Positions 22,049 to 29,769 of a stretch of DNA of 29,769 bases are shown here, one piece after another. This stretch comes from Micavibrio sp. UBA7689 (GTDB taxonomy: Bacteria > Pseudomonadota > Alphaproteobacteria > Micavibrionales > Micavibrionaceae): NCBI GenBank assembly GCA_002482805.1, contig DLGR01000001.1:1-29769 (forward strand), read 5' to 3'. The notes beneath the pieces were generated by a model that worked only from the letters and a program-made list of their open reading frames with translations, was not told where the DNA came from and ran no database searches. The translations under genes and the position numbers were made by a program. Numbering within the stretch: position 1 is the stretch's first letter; the number at the start of each line of letters is the position of its first letter.

Positions 22049-23002
22049 TTATGCCGCGACTTTCTGGGCCGCCGAAACGAGATCTTTCACAGCATTCACA
22101 GAATTTTCGAACATTTTTTGTTCGTCCGCATTGAGTTTGATTTCGATGATTTTTTCGACACCGTTTTTACCTATGATAACAGGAACGCCGATATAAAGGC
22201 CCTTCACACCGTATTCACCGTTCAGTTGCGCGGCGCAGGGCAGAACGCGTTTTTTGTCTTTCAGATAGCTTTCGGCCATAGCGATTGCCGAAGAGGCAGG
22301 GGCGTAATAAGCCGAGCCGGTTTTCAGCAGAGCCACAATTTCGGCACCGCCGTCACGTGTGCGTTGAACGATTTTGTCCAGCTTCTCTTGCGTCGTCCAA
22401 CCCATGGTAACGAGGTCGGGCAAAGGAATGCCGGCAACGGTGGAATAACGTGTTAAAGGCACCATCGTATCACCGTGACCGCCGAGAACGAAGGCGGTGA
22501 CATCTTCTACCGATACCTTGAATTCTTCGGCGAGGAAGTAACGGAAACGCGCGCTATCCAGAACGCCAGCCATGCCGACGACTTTTTCAGGTTTGAAGCC
22601 CGTAACCTGTTGCATGATGCCGACCATCGCATCCAGAGGATTGGTGATGACAATAACGAAGGCGTTCGGTGCATGTTTCTTGATGCCTTCGCCGGCCGTT
22701 TTTATGATGCCGGAATTAATACCGATCAAATCGTCACGGGACATGCCCGGCTTGCGCGGAACGCCAGCGGTCACGATGATGACATCGGAATCTTTCAGAG
22801 CGGCGTAATCGTTGCTACCCGTGTAATTGCAGTCGAACATTTCGACCGGCGAGGATTCAGCCATATCGAGGCCTTTGCCTTGCGGGATGCCTTCGGCGAT
22901 ATCGACGAGGACAACATCTCCCAGTTCTTTCAAACCAACGAGGTGCGCCAGCGTGCCGCCGATCATCCCTGCTCCGACCAAACCGATTTTTGCGCGTGCC
23001 AT
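22049..23002 (-). CDS. mdh: Malate dehydrogenase (NAD+, LDH-like class)
   Basis: Oxidises malate to oxaloacetate. The 317-aa length and sequence fit the LDH-like MDH group common in alphaproteobacteria. The NAD-binding GAGMIGG is at 10-16, followed by Asp34 of the adenine-ribose site (VLVDI). The substrate-binding and mobile-loop arginines are Arg83 and Arg89 (GVPRKPGMSRDDL). NPLDAMV and Asp149/Arg152 (VLDSARFRYF) follow, and the catalytic His176 is in LGGHGDTMVPL. ATG 23002 has AAAAAGGA 8 nt upstream. In many alphaproteobacteria mdh directly precedes sucC on the same strand; here three plus-strand genes lie between. Confidence 0.97.
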   Translation of the reverse strand: MARAKIGLVGAGMIGGTLAHLVGLKELGDVVLVDIAEGIPQGKGLDMAESSPVEMFDCNYTGSNDYAALKDSDVIIVTAGVPRKPGMSRDDLIGINSGIIKTAGEGIKKHAPNAFVIVITNPLDAMVGIMQQVTGFKPEKVVGMAGVLDSARFRYFLAEEFKVSVEDVTAFVLGGHGDTMVPLTRYSTVAGIPLPDLVTMGWTTQEKLDKIVQRTRDGGAEIVALLKTGSAYYAPASSAIAMAESYLKDKKRVLPCAAQLNGEYGVKGLYIGVPVIIGKNGVEKIIEIKLNADEQKMFENSVNAVKDLVSAAQKVAA

Positions 23003-23103
23003 ATATATGTTCCTTTTTAGAAGCGTTGAATCTTATGTGTGAATCTATCACCCGCGCCATTAAGCACAAAGACGATTAATATTGTATTGATTGACATAAA
23101 TCT

Positions 23104-24363
23104 TTATTCGATACCGATGACGTCGAGCTGTAGCCGCATGATTTCGGGCGAAATCGGGTAGTCCGTGCCACCGCGGGGATAGATCAACTGCGAGGTGGGA
23201 ATGCGTCCCAATGTCTGTTGGAGTTTGAGCGCCAGCCGCGCGGAAAAACCCGCCCGCCAGCACACCGCGCAGATGGATTTCGGCGCGCGCACATCGAAAA
23301 CTTTTGCGACATCGTTCATGGAGGCATTGGCGCGCAAGGCCAGCGCTGCGATAACGAATTCGCGGTCTTGCATGGCGATGGCATCCGTGATGACTTCTTC
23401 GGTGAGATCGTCGGTGGTATGGAATTTTTGCGCACGCTCGATAGGGTTGGAGCGGTCGAAATTCCTACGACGATCTTCTTCGAACGCGATGCGGCGTTGG
23501 ATGATCTCGGATATTTCCTTGATGCTCGCTTCGTCCAGATCACTGCGTTCCAAAAGCAATTTGCGTACCGATTTATCGACATAGGCGGCAAGTTTGCGCG
23601 CCATCAGCGGGGGAAGTGCTTTACGTGCCACAAGCGGTTTGTGCCATTCGGTATGTTCCTTGGCACGCTCCACAATATGTTCGAGAAGCTCTTGGGAAAT
23701 CTGCGCGCCGTTATTATTGAGCAAGATGCCTCCCGCGACCACATTGCCCGTGTCGATAATGGCTTGGGAAACGCGGTTGGACAGCATTTTACGCCCAGCG
23801 ATAGCTTCGGCAGCCCAGTTGGCAGGATGGGTTTTCAGGATGTCGATCATATCGTCATCACCCAGCGCGGCGCAAAACCGCAAGATAGGTTCCGACACTT
23901 CGCGCTCCAGATCGCGCGCCAATTGAGCGGCAAGTGCGGGCGGCGTGGCGGCATAATCTTTAAGAGTCTCGGCCAGCGCCTTTCTGATTTTCAAAACCTC
24001 GTCCAGCGCCAGCATGCCCAAAGACTGCACCGCGAAGGCATATAACTGGCTGTATTTTTCTTCCGTCAGCGATGGCAGGATTTTCACGAGCTTGCGGGCG
24101 ATGGTGAGGCGCACATCTTCGTCACGGTCCTTGGAGAGCAGCGGCGCGGCCTGCATCGGCGTCGATGGATTTCCCGCAGCGGCCTTTCTTACCTGCGGTG
24201 AAGGGTCCTTGTCGGAAAGATAATACAAGATCTCTTGGGTTGTGCGTTCATTTCTGGCAAGCGCAATGCGGTCTTTCTCTGATCCCTTTTCCGCCAGCGT
24301 TTTTTCATCGGCAAAAAGCATGTTTTTGGATTTTACGGGGGAAAGAAAATCCAGAATACCCAT
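23104..24363 (-). CDS. DUF2336 family protein
   Basis: A 419-aa, alpha-helical, soluble protein of DUF2336, a family largely confined to alphaproteobacteria and of unknown biochemical function. The first 200 residues show HEAT-like helical pairs (DKDPSPQVRKAAAGNP, DRDEDVRLTIARKL, LALDEVLKIRKALAETL, EPILRFCAALGDDDMIDIL). The C-terminal 130 residues carry the family's conserved end (ALALRANASMNDVAKVFDVRAPKSICAVCWRAGFSARLALKLQ). The ATG shares one base with the zapE stop (TAATG) and is preceded by a strong GGAGGGG inside zapE, so translation is coupled to zapE. The function may be scaffolding; that is inference. Confidence 0.88.
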   Translation of the reverse strand: MGILDFLSPVKSKNMLFADEKTLAEKGSEKDRIALARNERTTQEILYYLSDKDPSPQVRKAAAGNPSTPMQAAPLLSKDRDEDVRLTIARKLVKILPSLTEEKYSQLYAFAVQSLGMLALDEVLKIRKALAETLKDYAATPPALAAQLARDLEREVSEPILRFCAALGDDDMIDILKTHPANWAAEAIAGRKMLSNRVSQAIIDTGNVVAGGILLNNNGAQISQELLEHIVERAKEHTEWHKPLVARKALPPLMARKLAAYVDKSVRKLLLERSDLDEASIKEISEIIQRRIAFEEDRRRNFDRSNPIERAQKFHTTDDLTEEVITDAIAMQDREFVIAALALRANASMNDVAKVFDVRAPKSICAVCWRAGFSARLALKLQQTLGRIPTSQLIYPRGGTDYPISPEIMRLQLDVIGIE

Positions 24364-25424
24364 TATTTCCCCTCCAGATATGAACTGGATTGCATTTCGC
24401 GCAGGCGTGAAATCGTGCGTTCGAATTCGAATTTATATTTGTCGTCGTGATAGAGTTTTTCGGGCGCGGTTTCGGCCGTAAACAAAACACGTTTGCGTGC
24501 ATCGTACAAAACATCGACCAGCGTCATCAGGCGTTTGGTTTCGTTGTTGCGGTCATATCCCATACGTGGAATGCCTTCGACGAAGACGGTGTGGAATTGT
24601 TTACCGATGCTCAAGTAGTCTTCCGCGCCGTGCGGTTGTTCACACAGTTGCTGGAACGTAAAACGCGCAACGCCATCTGCAGCTTTGACTTTTATATCAC
24701 GCCCTTTCACGCGGACAATTTTTTCTTCTTCCGGCGCACCGCCCGACAATTGATGGAAAAAGATATTCACCTTTTCCGTCGTGGCACGGTTCAGCGGATA
24801 CAAATATGTCTCTAGGTTTTGCACGGCCTCGGATCGGTAATCTGTCGGGGAATTCAGATGCACGACTTCCATCCGTTCTTTTACCAGCGCGATAAACGGC
24901 AAAAACCGTTCGCGCTGCAGTCCACCTTCATAGAGACTGTCAGGCGGCCAGTTGGTGGTGACGACCACAGCCACGCCGTAATCGAACAATGCGGTGAAAA
25001 GGCGCGACAAAATCATGGCGTCCGCCACATCCGTCACATGGAATTCATCGAAACACAGAACTTTTGTGCCGTCGGCAACATATTTCGCATACAGCGGCAA
25101 CAAATTGTCGACCGCACCGCCCGAACGGCGCGTGTGCAGCCAGTCCTGCGTTTCGATCATGAATTCGTGAAAATGTACGCGGCGTTTTTTGATGGATACA
25201 GGCAGGCCTTTGTAAAACATATCCATGAGCATGGATTTGCCGCGCCCGACGCCGCCATAGATATAAACACCTTTGGGATTTTTCTTCTTTTTAAAAAGTC
25301 CGCGTTTGGCGACCAGTTCATCGCGCAGACGCTGTAACACGCGCGCAGCTTTATCCTGCTCCACGTCCGCCGCAATTAAACCCGATGTAACCTTTTGTTT
25401 GTAGGAATCATACAGGTTTTGCAT
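24363..25424 (-). CDS. zapE: Cell division protein ZapE (AFG1-like ATPase)
   Basis: AAA+-type ATPase that in E. coli associates with the constricted Z-ring; related to yeast Afg1/Lace1. The 353-aa length is standard. The Walker A is GGVGRGKS (57-64), Walker B is VLCFDEF (Asp126/Glu127) followed by HVTDVADAMILSRL, and VVVTTNWPPDSLYEGGLQRERFLPFI is the sensor-1 region with the typical TxN. The C-terminal FTFQQLCEQPHGAEDYLSI is a family block. ATG 25424 has AGAAGG 7 nt upstream and overlaps the 3' end of tatC by 17 nt. In many alphaproteobacteria this gene lies next to mdh; here DUF2336 is between them. Confidence 0.94.
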   Translation of the reverse strand: MQNLYDSYKQKVTSGLIAADVEQDKAARVLQRLRDELVAKRGLFKKKKNPKGVYIYGGVGRGKSMLMDMFYKGLPVSIKKRRVHFHEFMIETQDWLHTRRSGGAVDNLLPLYAKYVADGTKVLCFDEFHVTDVADAMILSRLFTALFDYGVAVVVTTNWPPDSLYEGGLQRERFLPFIALVKERMEVVHLNSPTDYRSEAVQNLETYLYPLNRATTEKVNIFFHQLSGGAPEEEKIVRVKGRDIKVKAADGVARFTFQQLCEQPHGAEDYLSIGKQFHTVFVEGIPRMGYDRNNETKRLMTLVDVLYDARKRVLFTAETAPEKLYHDDKYKFEFERTISRLREMQSSSYLEGK

Positions 25425-26172
25425 GGCGCGCCTTCTCTATACGGGAAACCAAGAATATAGAGAACTCGTACAAAAGGCATATCGGCACGGCCAGCGCGAA
25501 CTGGCTGAACACGTCAGGCGGCGTGATAAAGGCGGCGATGGTGAAGATGATGACTATGGCGTATTTGCGCGTTTCCCTGAGCGTCGCAGCGGTGACCATG
25601 CCCGCGCGTGCTAAAAGTGTAAGCAATACGGGCAATTGGAAGCAGAGGCCGAACGCGAAGATCAACGTCATGATCAAATCGAGATATTCGCCGACGCGCG
25701 CTTCGAGCTGGATAGGCAAAATAGTTTCCGCGCCACTGCTTTGAAAGCTCAAGAAAAATTTCCACGCGACGGGAATGATTCCGTAATAAACGAGCGCTCC
25801 GCCCATAAAAAACAAAACCGGTGTCGCAATCAGGTAAGGAAAAAACACTTGTTTTTCGTTTTTGTACAAGCCAGGCGCGACGAACATCCATATCTGGGCA
25901 AGGATAATAGGGAAGGTTAAAAAGCATCCGGCGAACAAGGCAACGCGCAGATATGTAAAAAATGCTTCCGTCAAACCCGTATAGATCAGACGGTTGGTGG
26001 AGCCTTCTCCCATAGCATCCGCCAGAGGCGCGACGAGAAACGCATAAATCGGTTCGCGCAGAATATAACAGATCACCGTACCTATAATCATCGCAGCGAA
26101 CGCCCAGAGAATGCGGCGGCGAAGTTCCGTCACATGCGCGGTGAGCGATGCCATTACCGATTCATTCTCCAT
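25408..26172 (-). CDS. tatC: Sec-independent protein translocase TatC
   Basis: Multispanning receptor for twin-arginine signal peptides; works with TatA and TatB in the inner membrane. The 254-aa protein has six membrane segments. Signatures are the cytoplasmic N-terminus HVTELRRRIL (E. coli equivalent HLIELRKRL), FLTFPIILAQIWMFVAPGLYKNEK and the F-x-LP segment CFQLPVLLTLLARAGMV. The start is uncertain among ATG 26187, 26172 and 26154. I chose 26172 because it puts the conserved HxxELRxR at residue 13, as in other TatC. At this start it overlaps tatB by 11 nt. Confidence 0.95.
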   Translation of the reverse strand: MENESVMASLTAHVTELRRRILWAFAAMIIGTVICYILREPIYAFLVAPLADAMGEGSTNRLIYTGLTEAFFTYLRVALFAGCFLTFPIILAQIWMFVAPGLYKNEKQVFFPYLIATPVLFFMGGALVYYGIIPVAWKFFLSFQSSGAETILPIQLEARVGEYLDLIMTLIFAFGLCFQLPVLLTLLARAGMVTAATLRETRKYAIVIIFTIAAFITPPDVFSQFALAVPICLLYEFSIFLVSRIEKARHAKPV

Positions 26173-26407
26173 CGGCTTTTTTCTCATCTGTTTTCGGAGC
26201 TTCGAAATTCACGCCTTTGCGCAATTCTTCGATATCCCCGACTTTCAGGATTTCATCGAATTGCTGGGACATGGCGAATTTCATGTACTGGATGCGGCGG
26301 AAAAACCGGCCGATCTGATACATGATTTTGGGAATATCCTTCGGCCCGATCACCAGAACGGCGATCAAGACGATCACCAGCAGTTCCGACCAAGCGAAGT
26401 CGAACAT
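26162..26407 (-). CDS. tatB: Sec-independent protein translocase TatB
   Basis: Single-span partner of TatC that binds twin-arginine substrates. The 81-aa protein starts MFDFAWSELLVIVLIAVLVIGPKDIP, the characteristic short membrane helix with Glu8 and the GP hinge at 21-22, followed by an amphipathic helix (MYQIGRFFRRIQYMKFAMSQQFDEIL) and a charged tail. It is short for a TatB (often 120-180 aa) but is followed directly by tatC and preceded by tatA 2 nt away, so the assignment is secure. Confidence 0.93.
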   Translation of the reverse strand: MFDFAWSELLVIVLIAVLVIGPKDIPKIMYQIGRFFRRIQYMKFAMSQQFDEILKVGDIEELRKGVNFEAPKTDEKKADGE

Positions 26408-26409
26408 TG

Positions 26410-26589
26410 TTAGAGGTCTTTCTGTTTGTCTTCGATCTTCTTGGGCGTGATGTCGTCATCGGACATGCCCTTCTTGAAGCTTTTGATACCTTTGGCGAGG
26501 TCTTCCATGACGCCGGAGATGCGGCCCCTGCCAAACAGCAGGAACACGACAACCACGACCACGAGAATATGCCAGATGCTGATGCCCAT
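26410..26589 (-). CDS. tatA: Sec-independent protein translocase TatA, 59 aa
   Basis: Pore-forming subunit of the Tat system. It is a short ORF from ATG 26589 to TAA 26410. The protein opens MGISIWHILVVVVVVFLLFG: a short membrane helix, the FG hinge at 19-20, then an amphipathic helix with VMEDLAKGIKSFKKGM (27-42) and a charged tail DDDITPKKIEDKQKDL. The FLLFGRGRI motif and KGIKSFKKGM are hallmark TatA. AGGA lies 8 nt before the ATG, the scpB stop is 9 nt upstream, and tatB starts 2 nt after its stop. Confidence 0.93.
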   Translation of the reverse strand: MGISIWHILVVVVVVFLLFGRGRISGVMEDLAKGIKSFKKGMSDDDITPKKIEDKQKDL

Positions 26590-26598
26590 AATTATTTC

Positions 26599-27258
26599 CT
26601 ATTCTTCTTCGTCGTAACCTTCAAATTCATCGTCCTCGGCATCCTTGTGACCCGAGAGAACTTCGGCGGCAGACATATCCGCATTGTCAAACAGATCGCG
26701 CGCGTCGGGAACCGTTTCAATGGCGGGGCGTCTATCGAGTAAACCCGCGGCCTTCAAATCTTCTAGACCCGGCAGCTCCATAATAGACCCCAGACCGAAA
26801 TGATCAAGGAACGTCGTGGTCGTCACCCATGTGAGCGGACGACCCGGTGTTTCGCGACGTTTGGAGGGTTTGACCCAGCCCATTTCCAGCAATTGATCAA
26901 TCGTACCCTTGTGGGTGGCTACACCGCGGATATTTTCGATTTCGGCGCGCGTGATCGGTTGGTGATATCCGATAACGGCGAGCGTTTCCAGCGCCGCGCG
27001 GGACAGGCGGCGTTCAACATCTTTTTCAATCGTGAGCGCGGAGGCCACTTGCGAAGACGTTCTGAACGCCCATGCGCCGCCGACTTCGACCAATTCGATT
27101 CCGCGGTCGGTGTATAGCCCTCGCAATTCCGTGAGCAAAACATTCAAATCCGCATCCGACGGCAGGCGCTCATGAATCGATTGCGGCGTCAGTGGATCGG
27201 CGGACGCGAACAACATTGCTTCGAGCACTTTCAATTGTTCAGTTTGTTCCGGTGTCAT
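26599..27258 (-). CDS. scpB: Segregation and condensation protein ScpB
   Basis: Winged-helix partner of ScpA in the SMC-ScpAB condensin that organises and segregates the chromosome. About 219 aa from ATG 27258. Family blocks: LKVLEAMLFASADPLTP near the start, SRAALETLAVIGYHQPITRAEIENIRG in the middle, GTIDQLLEMGWV and KRRETPGRPLTWVTT. A Glu/Asp-rich tail (EDDEFEGYDEEE) is unstructured. The start overlaps the 3' end of scpA by 20 nt; a GTG nine bases upstream is possible. Members of this family are usually encoded directly after scpA, as here. Confidence 0.94.
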   Translation of the reverse strand: MTPEQTEQLKVLEAMLFASADPLTPQSIHERLPSDADLNVLLTELRGLYTDRGIELVEVGGAWAFRTSSQVASALTIEKDVERRLSRAALETLAVIGYHQPITRAEIENIRGVATHKGTIDQLLEMGWVKPSKRRETPGRPLTWVTTTTFLDHFGLGSIMELPGLEDLKAAGLLDRRPAIETVPDARDLFDNADMSAAEVLSGHKDAEDDEFEGYDEEE

Positions 27259-28126
27259 CGTCTTCACTCTCTTCTAATGAATCTTTGGGTTCGTCCGTGA
27301 TGGCGGGACGGTTCGCGGTACGCAGATATATGGGACGGAACAAACCGTCCTGACGGATTTCGATTTTGCCTTGTTTCGCAAGCTCCAAACCTGCCGTAAG
27401 CGTAGACGCCAGCGAAGAACGCAGCATCAACGGGTCTTTGATATTTTCGGGCAGGAAGCTTTGCAACGTTGTCCATACTGAAAACGGACCGGATTTGGGA
27501 AGATTGCCGAGCATCTTCGCCATGCGTTCGATCGCCTCTTCCATCGTCATCACGTTGAAGACGGGAAGTTCGTACACGCTTGCTTCCGCACGGCGGCGGA
27601 TATCGCCGTAGGCTTTCAGCAAATCATAAAGCGTGTCTTTGTAAGTGGCGTTATAGGCAACGCGCAAACCTTCGGGCGCGCCACGCGTGTGGATGTTGAT
27701 GCCGAGTTGCGGACGCGCCATCAGTTTCGCAGCGGCTTCGCGCATGGATTCCAGACGGCGCAATTGGAACGCCAAAGCTTCGGCCATCGCCTCGCCCGAC
27801 GGTTCGCCCGTTTCGTCTTTTTCGCGCGGCAACAGCAGGCGTGATTTCAGATAGGCGAGCCACGCCGCCATGACGAGATATTCGGCGGCGAGATCTAGAC
27901 GCAAATCTTTCGCGCGTTCGATGAATTCAAGATATTGACGGGCGAGTTGCAAAATGGAAATTTCGCGCAAATCCACCTTCTGGTTGCGCGCCATTTCCAG
28001 AAGCACATCAATCGGGCCTTCGTAACCGTCAATGTTGAGGAGCAAAGCATCCGCTTCATGACCGCCTTCACCGAGGGTCATGGCCGTAAAGTCAGGCGGC
28101 GGATCTTCTTCGAACACGGCTTGCAT
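27239..28126 (-). CDS. scpA: Segregation and condensation protein ScpA (kleisin)
   Basis: Kleisin that bridges SMC heads. About 295 aa from ATG 28126. The family core is IDGYEGPIDVLLEMARNQKVDLREISILQLARQYLEFI (near residues 32-70), then AAEYLVMAAWLAYLKSRLLLP, an internal variable section, and a C-terminal winged helix ending IEIRQDGLFRPIYL. AAGAAGG lies 4 nt before the ATG. A TTG one codon earlier is less likely. It overlaps nagZ by 35 nt at its start and scpB by 20 nt at its end. Confidence 0.94.
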   Translation of the reverse strand: MQAVFEEDPPPDFTAMTLGEGGHEADALLLNIDGYEGPIDVLLEMARNQKVDLREISILQLARQYLEFIERAKDLRLDLAAEYLVMAAWLAYLKSRLLLPREKDETGEPSGEAMAEALAFQLRRLESMREAAAKLMARPQLGINIHTRGAPEGLRVAYNATYKDTLYDLLKAYGDIRRRAEASVYELPVFNVMTMEEAIERMAKMLGNLPKSGPFSVWTTLQSFLPENIKDPLMLRSSLASTLTAGLELAKQGKIEIRQDGLFRPIYLRTANRPAITDEPKDSLEESEDDDTGTN

Positions 28127-29042
28127 CAAACCTTCTTAAGCTTTCTTCACGCAAAGGCGGACAAGCCTTTGCAATCTCTTCCATTTCATTCAGATGACCC
28201 GCGCAATATAGCGCGATATCCATTCCCGCTTCCAGTGTTTTAGCCACTCTATCCGCAGGGTTGCCGTAGCAGGAAAGCGCACCCATGCAAAGGTCGTCCG
28301 ACACCAAAAGCCCCTGGAATCCGAGGTCCTCGCGGATGACTTTGATGACCTTTTTGGACACCGAAGCGGGGTCTTTTTCATCGATGGATTTGTAGATGAT
28401 ATGCGAAACCATGCCCCAGATTTCGAGCCCGAATTTCTGGTCAATTACGTCATAAAACGGTTTAAAATCAACAGCTTGTAAATCATTCAGCGAGGCTTCG
28501 ACCACGGGCAGGTCGTGGTGGGAATCCAGATGCGATCTGCCCTGCCCCGGCATGTGTTTGATGACGGGCGTGATGCCGTTTTCGAGGAAGACTTCACAGG
28601 CCAGAATACCCAAAGCGGAGACGATGGCAGGTTCCGAGGAGAAAGCACGGTCGCCGATGGCCTGATGGGTGTCGGGAAATAAAACGTCCAGAACGGGCGC
28701 GCAATCGACGTCGATTCCCACCTCCGCCAGATCTTTCGATATGCCCCGAATCGTATCGGTAAGCAGGTTTTTGTCGTTGGAATTACCGATCTCTTTCATC
28801 GACGGATAGTCACGCCAGTGCGGCGGACGCATGCGGCGTACCCGTCCGCCTTCCTGATCGATCAGGATCGGACAGTCGCGCCCGACAGAAGCACGTAAAT
28901 CCGCGCAGAGTTTTTTGAGCTGGGCAACGTCTTCGATATTGCGGGAAAAAAGAATGAAGCCCAAAGGCTGAAACGCGGCGAAGAATTTTTTCTCGTCATC
29001 CGAGAGTTCCTTCGCCGCGCAAGAAAGTATTACGGGTTTCAT
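28092..29042 (-). CDS. nagZ: Beta-N-acetylhexosaminidase NagZ (GH3)
   Basis: Cytoplasmic glycosidase that removes GlcNAc from anhydro-muropeptides during peptidoglycan recycling. The 316-aa protein is a single-domain GH3. Landmarks: LIDQEGGRVRRM (60-71), APVLDV (115-120), KHMPGQG (162-168), the mobile catalytic loop DSHHDLP (173-179) with His175, and the nucleophile region VSDDLCMGAL (247-256). The usual KH-(F/I)-PGHG is GQG here: Gln167 replaces a generally conserved His, while Lys162, His163 and the DSH histidine remain. The ATG overlaps the SPOR-protein stop (ATGA), so translation is coupled. Confidence 0.94.
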   Translation of the reverse strand: MKPVILSCAAKELSDDEKKFFAAFQPLGFILFSRNIEDVAQLKKLCADLRASVGRDCPILIDQEGGRVRRMRPPHWRDYPSMKEIGNSNDKNLLTDTIRGISKDLAEVGIDVDCAPVLDVLFPDTHQAIGDRAFSSEPAIVSALGILACEVFLENGITPVIKHMPGQGRSHLDSHHDLPVVEASLNDLQAVDFKPFYDVIDQKFGLEIWGMVSHIIYKSIDEKDPASVSKKVIKVIREDLGFQGLLVSDDLCMGALSCYGNPADRVAKTLEAGMDIALYCAGHLNEMEEIAKACPPLREESLRRFDASRVRRRSAA

Positions 29043-29769
29043 TTCCCTGCGACGAGGCAGGAACCGCCTTTGGCTTTGATGTCATTACAGATGCGCGTGG
29101 CATCGGCTTTGGACATCGGGCCAGCTTGAATACGGTGGAAGATCCCTTTCGCGCCGAGATTGGCTTCCTGCGTGCGGAAATCAACGCCGGACAGACCGGA
29201 ATATTTCGCCTGCAGTTTTTTGTATTCGCCAGCGGCGCCCGTCGTGGATTTCACGGAAGCGAGCTGAACATAAGAGTTACCGGGAGCAATGGCTTTGGAA
29301 GCGGTCGTGCCGGCCGCAGACTCTATCTTGGCGGCATTGTCTGCTTCAGGCGCGGGTTCTTTCACAGCGTCTTTAAACGCTTCTGGGACGGTGGCCGCGG
29401 CGGTTTGCTGAGAAGCGGTGGCTTCTTCGTTCGTTCCGATCGCTTCTTTCACGAGCGCGTCGTTCGAAGGAGGCTCAACCGATTCCAATTTGGCGAGCGT
29501 CTCTTCGACTTCGCCGCCGGTTTTGTTATCGGCGGTCGTGATCGGAGCAGGCTCTTCCAGCGGAACAGGTGCGCCGCCCGGCTGGTCGCCTTCGGTGTTC
29601 AGACCTGCGAAGGCTTGGGATTTGTTGAGCGGTTCTTCCGTGCCTTCATCGGCGAGGATATTTTCCGTGCCTTCGGGCTTTTGTCCGTCAACGGAGGAGA
29701 AGACGGTGGAATCACGGTAGGGAATTTCCATGCCGCCCGGATTGTCGGGCGCGGTTTTATAATCGGTGG
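29039..29769 (-). CDS. SPOR-domain protein, 5'-truncated by the window edge
   Basis: Peptidoglycan-binding envelope protein. The frame runs open past the right edge (DYKTAPDNPGG upstream of the first ATG at 29731), so that ATG is internal. The visible part is a long disordered Glu/Pro/Ala/Thr-rich region (about 150 residues) followed by a C-terminal SPOR domain of about 75 residues (SYVQLASVKSTTGAAGEYKKL ... HRIQAGPMSKADATRICNDIK). SPOR domains bind denuded glycan at division sites. The N-terminal membrane anchor should lie outside the window. It overlaps nagZ by 4 nt (ATGA). A SPOR-nagZ-scpA-scpB-tatABC order is common in alphaproteobacteria. Confidence 0.9.
   Translation of the reverse strand, partial: TDYKTAPDNPGGMEIPYRDSTVFSSVDGQKPEGTENILADEGTEEPLNKSQAFAGLNTEGDQPGGAPVPLEEPAPITTADNKTGGEVEETLAKLESVEPPSNDALVKEAIGTNEEATASQQTAAATVPEAFKDAVKEPAPEADNAAKIESAAGTTASKAIAPGNSYVQLASVKSTTGAAGEYKKLQAKYSGLSGVDFRTQEANLGAKGIFHRIQAGPMSKADATRICNDIKAKGGSCLVAGK

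Noticed and set aside
23003..23103. Promoter or RNA element upstream of mdh
   Set aside because: The region is AT-rich but no hexamer pair with convincing spacing was found; nothing firm can be called.

Overview
The window looks like an ordinary chromosomal stretch of an alphaproteobacterium, roughly 50-55% GC by eye. Three things point that way: the gene order mdh-sucC-sucD-sucA-sucB-lpd, the SPOR-nagZ-scpA-scpB-tatA-tatB-tatC cluster, and a DUF2336 protein beside zapE. A deep-branching or Micavibrio-like lineage is possible, but this is inference. No rRNA, tRNA, CRISPR array, IS element or prophage structural gene was recognised.

Layout. 1-1950 (+): the 3' part of a DUF484 gene, xerC and a DUF1428 gene. 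2004-2441 (+): a small membrane-anchored hypothetical that converges tail-to-tail with lpd. 2438-3835 (-): lpd. 4020-6264 (+): a two-gene unit, an unknown 416-aa protein and a tandem deaminase-like protein whose second half has lost its metal ligands; it ends at a bidirectional terminator shared with sucB. 6298-12322 (-): sucB and sucA, separated by a two-gene unit that encodes a degenerate nucleotidyltransferase-like protein and a zinc-ribbon protein. 12424-13560 (-): two tandem paralogues of unknown function. 13561-14163: a 600-bp stretch with no long ORF. It holds two tiny tandem membrane-protein genes (37 and 39 aa), a close match to a sigma-54 promoter upstream and a terminator downstream. 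14164-18365 (-): dedA, sucD, epmA, an 84-aa ORF and sucC. 18556-21992 (+): three unknown or accessory genes, the last a lytic-transglycosylase-like protein with no signal peptide; the first and third share a promoter-region sequence. 22049-23002 (-): mdh. 23104-29769 (-): one tightly overlapping run of SPOR protein (partial), nagZ, scpA, scpB, tatA, tatB, tatC, zapE and DUF2336.

How it works together. The backbone encodes the 2-oxoglutarate-to-oxaloacetate part of the TCA cycle (OGDH E1/E2/E3, succinyl-CoA synthetase, malate dehydrogenase). The right end encodes envelope and chromosome housekeeping: Tat export, SMC kleisin complex, peptidoglycan recycling and ZapE. The TCA genes keep their ancestral order and strand, but nearly every junction has been opened by accessory genes that are mostly of unknown function. 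Those insertions are the most interesting content. The best single lead is the pair of miniature membrane proteins behind the putative sigma-54 promoter.
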